A stretch of DNA of 64,000 nucleotides from an uncultured Verrucomicrobia subdivision 3 bacterium (GCA_903878805.1 CAIRJF010000033.1:1-64000), one strand, 5' to 3'. Positions 17,590 to 26,326 are shown, counted from the stretch's first letter. A program made the numbers and translations. The notes: generated from the sequence alone by a model not told the origin.

Positions 17590-17918
17590 TTTCATCGGCG
17601 ATGCACGCAAAAATGTGCCGCGAGCTGCCGCTCGACCGCGTCGAGGTCTGCTATCATCCCGGCCGGAGTGATTCCGAATGCGACTGTCGCAAGCCGAAAC
17701 CCGGCCTGTTGCTGCACGCCGCGCGCGAACTCGGCCTCGACCTCGCGCAATGCTGGATGGTCGGCGACCGCTGGCGCGACGTGGATTGCGGCGTGGCGGC
17801 GGGCTGCAAAACAGTTTTCATTGACCGAAGATATGCCGAAGGATTGAAGCAGAAAACCGATTTTTCCGCTCGCAATCTGGGCGAGGCGGCGGACATCATC
17901 TTGCGCGAATCCAAATAA
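17590..17918 (+). pseudogene. 3' remnant of a GmhB-type heptose bisphosphate phosphatase
   Basis: The segment from about AMHAKMCRELPLDRVEVCYH to the end matches the C-terminal half of D-glycero-D-manno-heptose-1,7-bisphosphate phosphatase (HAD superfamily). The zinc-binding Cys/His set is kept (CYH and ECDCRKPKPG), as is the HAD motif IV region (QCWMVGDRWRDVDCG). The N-terminal nucleophile motif (DxDGT) and about 70 residues are missing. Although the frame stays open upstream to 17310, that upstream part has no family features and lies over the flippase 5' end. Without the nucleophile Asp it cannot be an active phosphatase. Confidence 0.78.
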
Positions 17919-17925
17919 TTCAATC

Positions 17926-18645
17926 ATGCGCACGCTCAAAGACCTTAAGGTAAAAATTTTTGCCGACGGCGCGGACAAAGGGGGAATGTTGCAGCTCAAC
18001 GCCAATCCGCTTATCCAAGGTTTGACGACGAATCCGACGCTCATGCGCAAGGCTGGGCTGACGGATTTTAAAGCATTCGCGCGCGAAATTTTGCAAAGCA
18101 TCACGGTCAAGCCACTTTCGCTCGAAGTTTTTTCCGACGAATTTGCCGAGATGAAACGGCAGGCGTTGAAAATCAACGGCTGGGGCAAGAATGTTTACGT
18201 CAAAATTCCGATTACGAACACGCGCAACGAATCTGCTTTGCCGCTCATCAAGGAACTGGCGAGCGAAGGCGTGAAGCTCAATGTCACCGCAATTTTAACC
18301 TTGGCGCAAGTCGAAGGCGTGACCGCTGCGTTAAATCCCAAGGTTCCAGCGGTCGTTTCCGTTTTTGCCGGACGAATCGCGGACACGGGCGTTGACCCGG
18401 TTCGCATCATGACCGACAGCAAAACGATTTTGAAAGATTTGCCGCATGCGGAACTGCTCTGGGCCAGCGTCCGTGAAGTGCTGAACATTTTTCAGGCAAA
18501 CGACTGCGGCTGCCACATCGTCACGGCGACGCACGATATTTTAGCGAAGGCTCTGAAAATGTCAGGCATGGATTTAGATGAACTCTCGCTCGACACCGTA
18601 AAGATGTTCGCCAGCGACGCGAAAGCGGCGGGCTTTACGCTCTGA
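17926..18645 (+). CDS. Transaldolase / fructose-6-phosphate aldolase family protein
   Basis: A small transaldolase (239 residues) of the FSA/TalC-like type. KIFADGADKGGMLQLNANPL begins the barrel, GLTTNPTLMRKAGLTD is the N-terminal phosphate-side motif, KNVYVKIPIT holds the Schiff-base lysine, and LNVTAILTLAQVEGVTAAL and VSVFAGRIADTG follow. It may supply or drain sugar phosphates for the heptose/glycan enzymes around it, or act in the pentose phosphate pathway. It begins 7 bases after the gmhB remnant. Its TGA stop and the stop of the convergent heptosyltransferase share the palindrome TGATCA, so the two genes abut exactly. Confidence 0.87.
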   Translation: MRTLKDLKVKIFADGADKGGMLQLNANPLIQGLTTNPTLMRKAGLTDFKAFAREILQSITVKPLSLEVFSDEFAEMKRQALKINGWGKNVYVKIPITNTRNESALPLIKELASEGVKLNVTAILTLAQVEGVTAALNPKVPAVVSVFAGRIADTGVDPVRIMTDSKTILKDLPHAELLWASVREVLNIFQANDCGCHIVTATHDILAKALKMSGMDLDELSLDTVKMFASDAKAAGFTL

Positions 18646-19704
18646 TCAAATCAATTTCGTCACCGTCGCGAAAACATCCGCGACTTTCACGGACTCCATG
18701 CACGCGAGTAGTTCCTCGCGCGTGCCTTTGATGTCACCGCCGTCGTAGCGGTAAAAATCCAGTCCGCGCCCATTCACCGCCGGGTTTTTCACGAGGGTAA
18801 ACGGATTACCGAACGGTTCGATCGGCTTGTTCCAGGTCGGCGTTTCAATCACGATTTGCGCCGGCACTTTCATGGTGGCGGCGACGTGCATTAGCGACGT
18901 ATCCACGCTCAAAAAACCGCCCGCGCGTTTTATCACCGCCGCCGCCTGGCGCAGATTTTTGGTCGGCGGGAAAATGGCGGAAGGCAGGGCGCGGCGGATA
19001 ATCTCATGACCCGCCTGCTCCTCCGACCCACCAAAAAACAAAACCGAGACCTCCGGCCTGGCAGACTGGAGCTGCCGCAAAAGCTCAATGTAATTTTCCA
19101 GCGGCCAGCGGCGCAGCGCCAAATTTTTTGTGCCGCCAGAACCGACGTGAATGCCCAACCACTTTTTCCCGGCCAAGCCGTTGCGCGTTAAAAAATCTTC
19201 CGCCCATTTTTCCTCCGCCGGGGTCAAAAACAATTCCAACTGGTGCGCAGGTAGTTTTTGCTCCGCGCCGACAAGCGGCAGCACCGCCAGATTGTTTTGC
19301 ACCGCGTGAATCGCATAGTCCTGCGGCAGCGTGCCGGAGACGAGCCAGCGGTCAAGCCAGGTAAAGCCGTCGTATTCATGGCTGATGCGAACCTCCGCGC
19401 CCGCCAGCCACGCCGCAATACGATAATGAATGCGGCTCTGCGGATGCGTGTTGATGGAAAGCTGATAACCTTCGCGCCGCAACGACCAGAGAAACTGCAG
19501 CGTTTCCAAATGGCCGCACTTCATCAGATTTTTCTGGAACACGCGGTTGATGTGTGCATTGTGCTCCAGCAGATCCTTCGCGCCCGGCCACATCACCAGC
19601 ACGTCAATCGTCGCAGCGGGAAAGTTGGCGCGCAATTCGTGTAGCAACGGCGTGGCGATCAGTGTATCACCGATGCCCGCGAGCGAGATGACAAGGATTT
19701 TCAC
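18646..19704 (-). CDS. Heptosyltransferase-like GT9 glycosyltransferase
   Basis: A typical GT9 protein of 352 residues. ILVISLAGIGDTLIATPLLH is the N-terminal GIGD acceptor loop. KWLGIHVGSGGTKNLALRRW, SVLFFGGSEEQ and GGFLSVDTSLMHVAATMKVP form the donor (ADP-heptose-type) site. It probably adds a heptose or related sugar to lipid A core or another envelope glycan in the cytoplasm. Its start overlaps the rfaE2 stop by four bases (ATGA), so the two are translationally coupled, which supports an ADP-heptose link. Confidence 0.87.
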   Translation of the reverse strand: MKILVISLAGIGDTLIATPLLHELRANFPAATIDVLVMWPGAKDLLEHNAHINRVFQKNLMKCGHLETLQFLWSLRREGYQLSINTHPQSRIHYRIAAWLAGAEVRISHEYDGFTWLDRWLVSGTLPQDYAIHAVQNNLAVLPLVGAEQKLPAHQLELFLTPAEEKWAEDFLTRNGLAGKKWLGIHVGSGGTKNLALRRWPLENYIELLRQLQSARPEVSVLFFGGSEEQAGHEIIRRALPSAIFPPTKNLRQAAAVIKRAGGFLSVDTSLMHVAATMKVPAQIVIETPTWNKPIEPFGNPFTLVKNPAVNGRGLDFYRYDGGDIKGTREELLACMESVKVADVFATVTKLI

Positions 19705-20186
19705 AGCCGCGAAAATTTTTCAAGCAAGCCGGTCGTGGATTTACCCGGAACGAATGGAACAAGAATAATCTTTCCGCCCGCCGATTCGACCGCGCGGCGC
19801 TCGTCTTGATTCAATGTTTCCAGCGTGTAATCACCGCCCTTGACGTAAATGTCCGGCTGCGCAGCGGCAAGAAATTTGGTGGCGGTCTTATCTTCAAAAA
19901 TGCAAACCCCATCCACACTCTGCAAAGCCGCCAGCACCAGAGCGCGGTCGGTTTCGGAATTCACGGGGCGGCTCGGGCCTTTCAAGCCGCGCACCGCCGC
20001 GTCGCTGTTCACGCCGAGCAGCAGAGCGTCGCCAAAATTACGCGCATTTTCGAGATACGTCACGTGACCGAGATGCAAAATATCAAAGCAGCCGTTGGTG
20101 ACGACAAGTTTTTTGCCGCTGTCGCGAAATCGCTTTCGCCACTCCGGCAACTGGTCCCACGCGATAAGTTTGTCGCGGAAATTCAT
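19701..20186 (-). CDS. rfaE2: D-beta-D-heptose 1-phosphate adenylyltransferase (RfaE domain II)
   Basis: A nucleotidyltransferase that makes ADP-D-glycero-D-manno-heptose from heptose-1-phosphate and ATP. Motifs: KLVVTNGCFDILHLGHVTYL (the HxGH signature), LLLGVNSDAAVRGLKGPSRP, FEDKTATKFLAAAQPDIYVK and VPFVPGKSTTGLLEK (ISSTS-like segment). It is 161 residues, the stand-alone second domain of HldE. No kinase half (RfaE1), isomerase (GmhA) or epimerase (HldD) is in the window, and the only GmhB is a remnant. Operon with the GT9 gene. Confidence 0.92.
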   Translation of the reverse strand: MNFRDKLIAWDQLPEWRKRFRDSGKKLVVTNGCFDILHLGHVTYLENARNFGDALLLGVNSDAAVRGLKGPSRPVNSETDRALVLAALQSVDGVCIFEDKTATKFLAAAQPDIYVKGGDYTLETLNQDERRAVESAGGKIILVPFVPGKSTTGLLEKFSRL

Positions 20187-20268
20187 GCCGTCATTCTGCC
20201 CGCACTGCGCGTCGGCGGCAAATTTTATCCGTGTTCATCCGAGTTTATTCATGGTTTAATTTCCGCAC

Positions 20269-21582
20269 ATGAGCAAGCCCGTTAAATCGCAGTGGAACTT
20301 CGGCGAACTGTTTTCGCCCGCAGAAATGCGCAAGGTTTTGTCCGTCTCGGAACTGACGGGCAACGTCCGCGCGTTGCTGGAAAAACAAATCGGCACGGTC
20401 TGGGTCAGCGGCGAAATCACGAACCTGCGCGCGCAGAATTCCGGCCACATTTATTTCACGCTCAAAGATGCCGGCGCACAGTTGAGCTGCGTCTTATTCA
20501 GTCGCGAAAAAGTGGCGCAACGTGAACTGTTAGCCGATGGACAAAAAGTTTTGCTGCAAGGCGAAGTCACGGTCTACGAAGCGCGCGGACAGTATCAACT
20601 CATCGTGCGCGCTGTGGAATTGCAAGGCGTGGGCGCGCTGCAAGTCGCGTTTGAAAAACTGAAACTGAAACTTGCGGCGGAAGGTTTGTTCGCGGCAGAA
20701 CGCAAACGCGCGCTGCCAAAATTTCCCGCGCGCATCGGTTTGATTACGTCGCCAACGGGCGCAGCGATTCGGGATGTGCTGCACGTGGTTCAGCGGCGAA
20801 ATCCGGCGCTGGAAATCATTCTCGCATCCGCGCGTGTGCAGGGCGACGGCGCGGCAAAGGAAATCGCGGAAGCCATTCGGATGCTGAATAAATATGGAAA
20901 TTTGGATTTGATTTTGGTCACCCGCGGCGGCGGGTCGCTGGAAGATTTGTGGGCGTTTAACGAAGAAGTGGTGGCGCGCGCCATTTTTGAATCGGCAATT
21001 CCGGTCGTGTCCGCCGTCGGCCACGAAATAGATTTTACCATCACCGATTTTGTGGCGGATGTGCGAGCGGCGACACCGAGCGTGGCGGCGGAAATCATCA
21101 CGGAGAATGTTTTTGCCAGTCGCGAGTTGGTCGGCGACGCGATGAGTTTGATGCAGTTACGCGTGCGGCGGCGGATGCGCATCGAAAGCGAAAATTTTGA
21201 ATCGCTCGCAGGCAGATTGGTGCGTTTGCATCCGCGCCGGAAATTGGACGATTCGTTGCAACGATTGGACGATTTACAGTCCGGCTTGTTGCGTGGATTA
21301 AAAACTGCGGCGCGTTCCCGTAATCTGGTTTTACAAAATCTGGCCGGAAGATTTTTGCGCGTGAAGCCGTTGCAGGTTTGGAAAGCGCGTCAGGAAGTTT
21401 TGAAGCAACTGGAAAAACGCTTGAATTTACTGGGGCCGGAGCAGGTTCTGGCGCGCGGATATTCCATCACGACGGACGTGGCGAGCGGCAAGGTTTTGCG
21501 CGACGCGACAAAGGTCAAGGCAGGGCAGAAATTGAAAACGCGACTTGCCAAAGGCGAAGTTTTCAGCACGACCCAACCGTGA
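20269..21582 (+). CDS. xseA: Exodeoxyribonuclease VII large subunit
   Basis: The catalytic subunit of ExoVII, which degrades single-stranded DNA to short oligonucleotides. It starts with the OB-fold domain (LSVSELTGNVRALLEKQIGT, WVSGEITNLRAQNSGHIYFT). The catalytic core follows: PKFPARIGLITSPTGAAIRD, LILVTRGGGSLEDLWAFNEE, IPVVSAVGHEIDFTITDFVA, ADVRAATPSVAAE. A coiled-coil C-terminus ends with LARGYSITTD. At 437 residues it is full length. It starts a run with xseB and dxs and is divergent from rfaE2 across 82 bases. Confidence 0.97.
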   Translation: MSKPVKSQWNFGELFSPAEMRKVLSVSELTGNVRALLEKQIGTVWVSGEITNLRAQNSGHIYFTLKDAGAQLSCVLFSREKVAQRELLADGQKVLLQGEVTVYEARGQYQLIVRAVELQGVGALQVAFEKLKLKLAAEGLFAAERKRALPKFPARIGLITSPTGAAIRDVLHVVQRRNPALEIILASARVQGDGAAKEIAEAIRMLNKYGNLDLILVTRGGGSLEDLWAFNEEVVARAIFESAIPVVSAVGHEIDFTITDFVADVRAATPSVAAEIITENVFASRELVGDAMSLMQLRVRRRMRIESENFESLAGRLVRLHPRRKLDDSLQRLDDLQSGLLRGLKTAARSRNLVLQNLAGRFLRVKPLQVWKARQEVLKQLEKRLNLLGPEQVLARGYSITTDVASGKVLRDATKVKAGQKLKTRLAKGEVFSTTQP

Positions 21583-21634
21583 TTCTTGCGTCTCCGCGCT
21601 GGACGCGGACGCGGTTATTTTCTATTGTTTTCGG

Positions 21635-21898
21635 ATGTCAAAACCAGCCAAGGCCGGTGATACGGCCAAGGGCAGCTTGCCGTTTGAAGAGGCGCTCAAA
21701 AAACTTGAGGGCGTGGTGGAGGCCATGGAGTCGGATGATTTGCCGCTCGAAACCTTGCTGGCGCGTTACGAAGAGGGCGCGCGGCTGGTGAAAATTTGTC
21801 AGGAAAAACTCGCGGAAGCGGAAGTGAAAATCCAGCAGTTGGAAAAAAATGCGGTGGGCGAGTTGAAATTGAAATCTTTTGAAACGTCGGAAGAATAA
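21635..21898 (+). CDS. xseB: Exodeoxyribonuclease VII small subunit
   Basis: The 87-residue helical partner of XseA, with PFEEALKKLEGVVEAMESDD and LPLETLLARYEEGARLVKIC followed by a coiled-coil end. ATG 21635 fits the family length; upstream in-frame codons overlap the end of xseA in a different frame. It lies 52 bases after xseA and 3 bases before dxs. Confidence 0.95.
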   Translation: MSKPAKAGDTAKGSLPFEEALKKLEGVVEAMESDDLPLETLLARYEEGARLVKICQEKLAEAEVKIQQLEKNAVGELKLKSFETSEE

Positions 21899-21901
21899 TT
21901 T

Positions 21902-23887
21902 ATGAGCCGATACTTGGACATGGTGGACGGACCGGAGCACGTAAAGAAACTCACGGTGCCTCAATTGCAGGAACTCGCGGGCGAAATCCGCACGGAGCTG
22001 ATCGAAGGTCTCGCCAAAGGCGGCGGCCATCTCGGTCCGAATCTCGGCGTCGTGGAATTGTCCATCGCGCTGCACAAGGTGTTCACCACGCCAAAGGACA
22101 AATTTGTCTGGGACGTGAGCCATCAGGTTTACGTTCACAAAATTTTGACGGGCCGCAAAAAACGTTTTCGCACGATTCGCCAGACGGATGGCTTGAACGG
22201 CTTCGCGCTGCGCACGGAGAGTGAACACGACTGTTTCGGCGCGGGTCACGCGGGCACAGCGTTGTCAGCCGCGCTGGGCATGGCGGCGGCGCGCGACAAA
22301 CGCGGCTCGGATGAACAAGTCGTATGTATTTTTGGTGACGCCGCGCTGACGAACGGCATTTCGTTTGAAGCTATGAATAACGTCGCGCACACGACGAAGA
22401 AATTCATCGGCATTCTCAACGACAACGAATGGAGCATCGCGAAAAATGTCGGGGCAATCTCCGGTTACCTGAACAAGCTCATTACGAATCCGCGCTATAA
22501 TGCGCTGGCGAAAGATTTTGAAAATTTCGTCCGCAAATTGCCTAAGGGCGAACTTGCGTTGCAACTCGCGCATCGCGCCGAGGGCGGTTTCAAGGGCGCT
22601 TTGACCGGCGTTGGCCTGAAGCCGACCACCAGCCTTGTCGAATCCGACGGACGCGGCGGTCACGGCTCGCCGGTGTTGTTTGAAGAAATGGGCATGCGCT
22701 ACCTCGGCCCGATTGATGGACACGATTTGCCGCTGCTCATCAGCACGCTGGAATTTGCCAAGACGTGCGATCACCCCATTGTTATTCATGTTTTGACGCA
22801 GAAAGGCAAAGGTTTTGAAGCCGCGTTGAAACAGCCGGAGAAATTCCACGGCCTCGGACCTTACAACGCCACGACCGGCGAAACCGCTCCCGCGAAAGCT
22901 GGCACGCCGCCGATGTATCAAGACGTGATGGGGCAAACCGCTGTGAAGCTCGCGAAGCGCAACGAAGCGGTCGTCGGTCTCACCGCCGCGATGCCGAGTG
23001 GCACGGGCATGAAGCATTTGGAAAAAGCGATGCCGGAACGTTACTACGACGTCGGCATCGCCGAAGAACACGGCGTCATTTTTGCCGCCGGCATGGCGAC
23101 GATGGGCTTGCGTCCGATCGTGGCGATTTATTCCAGCTTTTTGCAACGCGCTTACGACTGCATTCATCACGACGTTTGCTTGCAAGATTTGCCGGTGATT
23201 TTTTGCATGGATCGCGCCGGACTTTCCGCGAACGACGGTCCGACGCACCATGGTATTTTCGACATCGCGTATCTGCGCTGTTTTCCGAACGTCATCGCGA
23301 TGGCGCCGGCGAACGAGGACGAGCTCGCGGATATGATGTTTACGGCTACCACCGTGAATCATCCGACGTTCATCCGCTATCCGCGCGGCGCGGCGGAAGG
23401 TGTGCCGGTCAAGGACGAACCGGCGCTCATCGAAGTCGGCAAAGCAGTCGTGCAACAAAATTTTGCCGGCAACGGCAAACGCAAAGTTGCGCTGTTCGGT
23501 CTGGGACCGATGAATGCGATTGCCAAAAAAGCTGCCGAGCAACTCGCGGCGGAAGGTTTTGATGTCGCCGTCATCAATCCGCGCTTCACCAAGCCGATTG
23601 ATGCGGCGGTGCACGAAAAAATCGGCCGCGAGGCGGATTTGATTGTGACGCTCGAAGACCACGTCATCATGGGCGGCTACGGCTCGGCGGTGTTGGAACT
23701 GTTGAGCGAAAAGGCCGTCACCACGCCCGTCGTGCGCATCGGTTGGCCGGATCAATTCATCGAACACGCCACCACGCAGGACGAACTGCGTAACAAATAT
23801 GGTTTGTCCGTCGCCAACACGGTCGCCAAAGTTAAAGCGCATTTCGGCGACACCACTGCCACGACGAAGCTGGTCGGCGGGGCGTGA
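21902..23887 (+). CDS. dxs: 1-deoxy-D-xylulose-5-phosphate synthase
   Basis: The first enzyme of the MEP isoprenoid pathway; it condenses pyruvate and glyceraldehyde-3-phosphate with thiamine diphosphate. Visible features: GGGHLGPNLGVVELSIALHK, FVWDVSHQVYVHKILTGRK, GFGAGHAG-like CFGAGHAGTALSAALGMA, GPIDGHDLPLLI, the catalytic-Glu segment DVGIAEEHGVIFAAGMA and ANDGPTHHGIFDIAYLRCFP. At 661 residues it is close to the usual 620-650. The thiamine motif is unusual: GDAALTNG replaces GDG(A)xTxG, while the partner LNDNEWSIAKNVGA is kept. It would supply precursors for the carotenoid genes 7 kb away. It directly follows xseB. Confidence 0.95.
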   Translation: MSRYLDMVDGPEHVKKLTVPQLQELAGEIRTELIEGLAKGGGHLGPNLGVVELSIALHKVFTTPKDKFVWDVSHQVYVHKILTGRKKRFRTIRQTDGLNGFALRTESEHDCFGAGHAGTALSAALGMAAARDKRGSDEQVVCIFGDAALTNGISFEAMNNVAHTTKKFIGILNDNEWSIAKNVGAISGYLNKLITNPRYNALAKDFENFVRKLPKGELALQLAHRAEGGFKGALTGVGLKPTTSLVESDGRGGHGSPVLFEEMGMRYLGPIDGHDLPLLISTLEFAKTCDHPIVIHVLTQKGKGFEAALKQPEKFHGLGPYNATTGETAPAKAGTPPMYQDVMGQTAVKLAKRNEAVVGLTAAMPSGTGMKHLEKAMPERYYDVGIAEEHGVIFAAGMATMGLRPIVAIYSSFLQRAYDCIHHDVCLQDLPVIFCMDRAGLSANDGPTHHGIFDIAYLRCFPNVIAMAPANEDELADMMFTATTVNHPTFIRYPRGAAEGVPVKDEPALIEVGKAVVQQNFAGNGKRKVALFGLGPMNAIAKKAAEQLAAEGFDVAVINPRFTKPIDAAVHEKIGREADLIVTLEDHVIMGGYGSAVLELLSEKAVTTPVVRIGWPDQFIEHATTQDELRNKYGLSVANTVAKVKAHFGDTTATTKLVGGA

Positions 23888-24025
23888 GATTCCCGGCGAG
23901 AAATTTACGCCCGCGACAACGCCCCCTACCCTGTTACCTCGACCAACACACCGCGAACGCCTGAGGTTGCCCGCTTTGTGACGGATTTGGCGACGTAAAA
24001 GCACACTGGTTTGACGCAAAACGAT

Positions 24026-25345
24026 TTATTGAGCCAGCATCCGTTTCACCCACGCCCGCGCTTCGTCGGCGGTTTTCAATTCATCCGCCAGTTGCCGCTC
24101 GCGGATTTCGTGGAGCAACGCACCCAGTTCCCTGCCTGACTTAACGCCAAGTTCAATCAAATCATTTCCCGTCAACAGCGGATGCATCTGCGGCTGCCGT
24201 TTTAATTCCTCCGCCTGTTCCACCAGAAAATTAAAATGCTCCAAATTGCCCGATGAACCGAGGCAATCCAGCTTGTGCAACTCCAGTTCCAGCGGAAATG
24301 TTTCGCGCATCAACAAACGTCGCAGCGTCGCCTTGCGCATCAGCTTCACGTCCTTGAATTGCATGTGATGCCGCACCGCCTCCACGATTTCTTCCGTTTG
24401 TTTGTTGGGAAACTTCAGCCGCTGCAAAATCGTTTCCGCCATGTCCGCGCCCACTTTTTCGTGGCCGTAAAAATGAATTTTGCCGGTGGCCAAATCTTTT
24501 TCCGCCGTCACCGGCTTGGCGATGTCGTGGAGCAAAACCGCCCATGGCAACAGCTCATTCGCATCCGGCGGCAATTTTTCCAGCATCAAAACAATGTGAT
24601 TGAACACGCTGCCTTCCGGATGAAAATCTGGCGATTGCTCGCAGGCTATAGTCGCAACCAGTTCGGGCAGAATGAACGGCAGCAAACCGCTATCGCGCAG
24701 CAAAACCAAGCCACGCGCGGCGTGCGGCGGACAAAATAATTTCAGCAATTCGTCGCGAATACGCTCGGCGCTGATAATTTGGATTTTCGGCGCCAGTGTT
24801 TGGATGGCGGAAAACGTCTGCGGCTCGATTTCAAAATCCAACTGCGCCGCAAAGCGCACCGCGCGCAGCATCCGAAGATGATCTTCACCGAACCGTTCTT
24901 CCGGTTTACCAATTGTCCGAATAATTTTCGACCGCAAATCCTTTTCGCCGCCAACCCAATCATGAATTTTTTGCGTGAGCGGATCGTAAAAAAGTCCGTT
25001 CACCGTAAAGTCACGGCGCGACGCATCGGCTTCTGCATTGGCAAATTCAATTTTTTCGGGACGCCGGCCATCTTGGTAATCCGCCTCCGCGCGGAATGTG
25101 GCGACCTGAAATTGAATCTCGTTTTCAACGACGATGATGACGCCGAATTTTTTGCCGACGGGAATGGTTTTGTGGAAAAGTTTTTCCACCTGCTCCGGCT
25201 TGGCGTCCGTGGCGATGTCAAAATCCTGCGGCTCGCGGCCGAGCAAAAAATCGCGCACGCAGCCGCCAACCCAAAACGCGGCGAAGCCGACTTGTTGCAG
25301 CGTGGCAACAATTTCTTTGGCAATTTTACGCGGCGACGGATTCAC
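24026..25345 (-). CDS. cca: CCA-adding / poly(A) polymerase family tRNA nucleotidyltransferase
   Basis: A class II nucleotidyltransferase. FAAFWVGGCVRDFLLGREPQ plus DFDIATDA is the active-site GG/DxD motif. FGVIIVVENEIQFQVATFR, ASRRDFTVNGLFYDP, GKPEERFGEDHLRMLRAVRF and AERIRDELLKLF are the tRNA/NTP-binding motifs. An HD-type region follows (LLPWAVLLHDIAKPVTAEKD and YGHEKVGA). GTG 25345 is taken as start: it has a GAGA-type ribosome site 8 bases upstream, and the longer frame from 25384 runs into a repeat hairpin. It has 439 residues. Poly(A) polymerase activity cannot be excluded from sequence. 138 bases separate it from the convergent dxs. Confidence 0.9.
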   Translation of the reverse strand: MNPSPRKIAKEIVATLQQVGFAAFWVGGCVRDFLLGREPQDFDIATDAKPEQVEKLFHKTIPVGKKFGVIIVVENEIQFQVATFRAEADYQDGRRPEKIEFANAEADASRRDFTVNGLFYDPLTQKIHDWVGGEKDLRSKIIRTIGKPEERFGEDHLRMLRAVRFAAQLDFEIEPQTFSAIQTLAPKIQIISAERIRDELLKLFCPPHAARGLVLLRDSGLLPFILPELVATIACEQSPDFHPEGSVFNHIVLMLEKLPPDANELLPWAVLLHDIAKPVTAEKDLATGKIHFYGHEKVGADMAETILQRLKFPNKQTEEIVEAVRHHMQFKDVKLMRKATLRRLLMRETFPLELELHKLDCLGSSGNLEHFNFLVEQAEELKRQPQMHPLLTGNDLIELGVKSGRELGALLHEIRERQLADELKTADEARAWVKRMLAQ

Positions 25346-25366
25346 AAAACTATTCTCACGCAAAGG

Positions 25367-25404
25367 CGCAAAGGCGCAAAGCAATTTTCCTTTGCGCCTT
25401 TGCG
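25367..25404. repeat. Perfect 15-bp hairpin made of CGCAAAGG-type units
   Basis: 25367-25381 and 25390-25404 are perfect inverted copies separated by 8 bases. The left arm belongs to a short run of the unit GCAAAGGC repeated back to back. It lies between the stop of the TIM-barrel gene and the start of cca on the minus strand, so it may be a terminator for the former or a dispersed intergenic repeat. Confidence 0.75.
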
Positions 25405-25414
25405 TGGGGCGGAT

Positions 25415-26326
25415 TTATTCCGCGCCCCAGATTTTTTTGAGATGCACGATGCTGCGCTGAACCGAATCGAGCGGGACCTTGGGGCTTAATTCAAACACCT
25501 TGATGTGCTCCGGTTTCACGAACGGCGCGAGCGCAGCAAAATCAATGTCACCGCCGCCGGGCGGAAAATGGTCGCGCGCGGGAAATTTCACGTCGTGGAT
25601 GTGGAAACCCGCCAGCCGGTCGGCGTGCGCGGCGAGATGCTCCACATGGTTGATGAAACCAAGGTCGTTCTTGATTTGCGCGTGGCCAACGTCGTGCCAA
25701 TAAAAAACGGGTTCGGGAAATTCCTTGAGCAGCGAAGCGAAGTCAGATTCCACCGGCAATTCCTCGACGGCTTCGCGGATTTCGATGCCGAGTTTGAGGC
25801 CGCGCGCCTTCGCCTCGCCGATGAGTTCACGCAACGTGTCGCGCGAGCGGTCGTAGAATTTTTTCTTTTTCGCCTCGCGCGCAGCGTTGGCCTCGGCGAC
25901 AACTTTTAGAAACTTGGGCGAACCGCGTTCGCCGCGTTCGAGGAGTTCCTTGAGTTTGCTGGTGTAATCCTTCAAATCCATGCTGCCGAAATGCAGCACG
26001 ACCAACTGCGCGCCGACGCGTTTGGCGAAATCCAGCGTGATGAGCGAGTGCTTGAGCGCGAGGCGACGGTCATTCTCGCGGTCAGAAGAAAATTCGTAAA
26101 GGTTCGGTGACGGTTTATCCACGCCCACGGGTAACGGACAAAAATTGTGGCAGGTGGAAATTTTTATCTCGCCCGCATTAACGGCTTCGAGAATGCCTGG
26201 CAGCAAACTGATGCGGATGCCGTGGCTTAGCTCGGCGTGGTTGAAGCCGAGGTCGCGGATTTCACGGAGCATGGCGCGACCATCGGTGTGGCGGCCAGAA
26301 TTCCAGCAGGTCGAAAAAGAATACAT
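25415..26326 (-). CDS. Sugar phosphate isomerase/epimerase-like TIM-barrel protein
   Basis: Xylose isomerase-like/AP endonuclease 2 superfamily. AMLREIRDLGFNHAELSHGI starts the barrel. ISTCHNFCPLPVGVDKPSPN, RVGAQLVVLHFGSMDLKDY, GLKLGIEIREAVEELPVESD (Glu ligand), PVFYWHDVGHAQIKNDLGFI (His/Asp ligands), LAGFHIHDVKFPARDHFPPG and IKVFELSPKV carry the usual metal-binding positions. It has 303 residues. The substrate is unknown; members include hydroxypyruvate isomerases, sugar epimerases and ketose 3-epimerases. It lies downstream of rpsU behind a strong terminator. Confidence 0.82.
   Translation of the reverse strand: MYSFSTCWNSGRHTDGRAMLREIRDLGFNHAELSHGIRISLLPGILEAVNAGEIKISTCHNFCPLPVGVDKPSPNLYEFSSDRENDRRLALKHSLITLDFAKRVGAQLVVLHFGSMDLKDYTSKLKELLERGERGSPKFLKVVAEANAAREAKKKKFYDRSRDTLRELIGEAKARGLKLGIEIREAVEELPVESDFASLLKEFPEPVFYWHDVGHAQIKNDLGFINHVEHLAAHADRLAGFHIHDVKFPARDHFPPGGGDIDFAALAPFVKPEHIKVFELSPKVPLDSVQRSIVHLKKIWGAE

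Noticed and set aside
17447-17590. A short minus-strand open stretch with ESTPLRGRSWYGGAT before the gmhB remnant
   Set aside because: It is under 50 codons with no start or family I can identify; chance cannot be excluded.
22265-24019. A 584-codon open frame on the minus strand opposite dxs
   Set aside because: It is a by-product of GC-rich codons in dxs; it is rich in His/Arg/Phe, has no family features and the plus-strand gene is certain.
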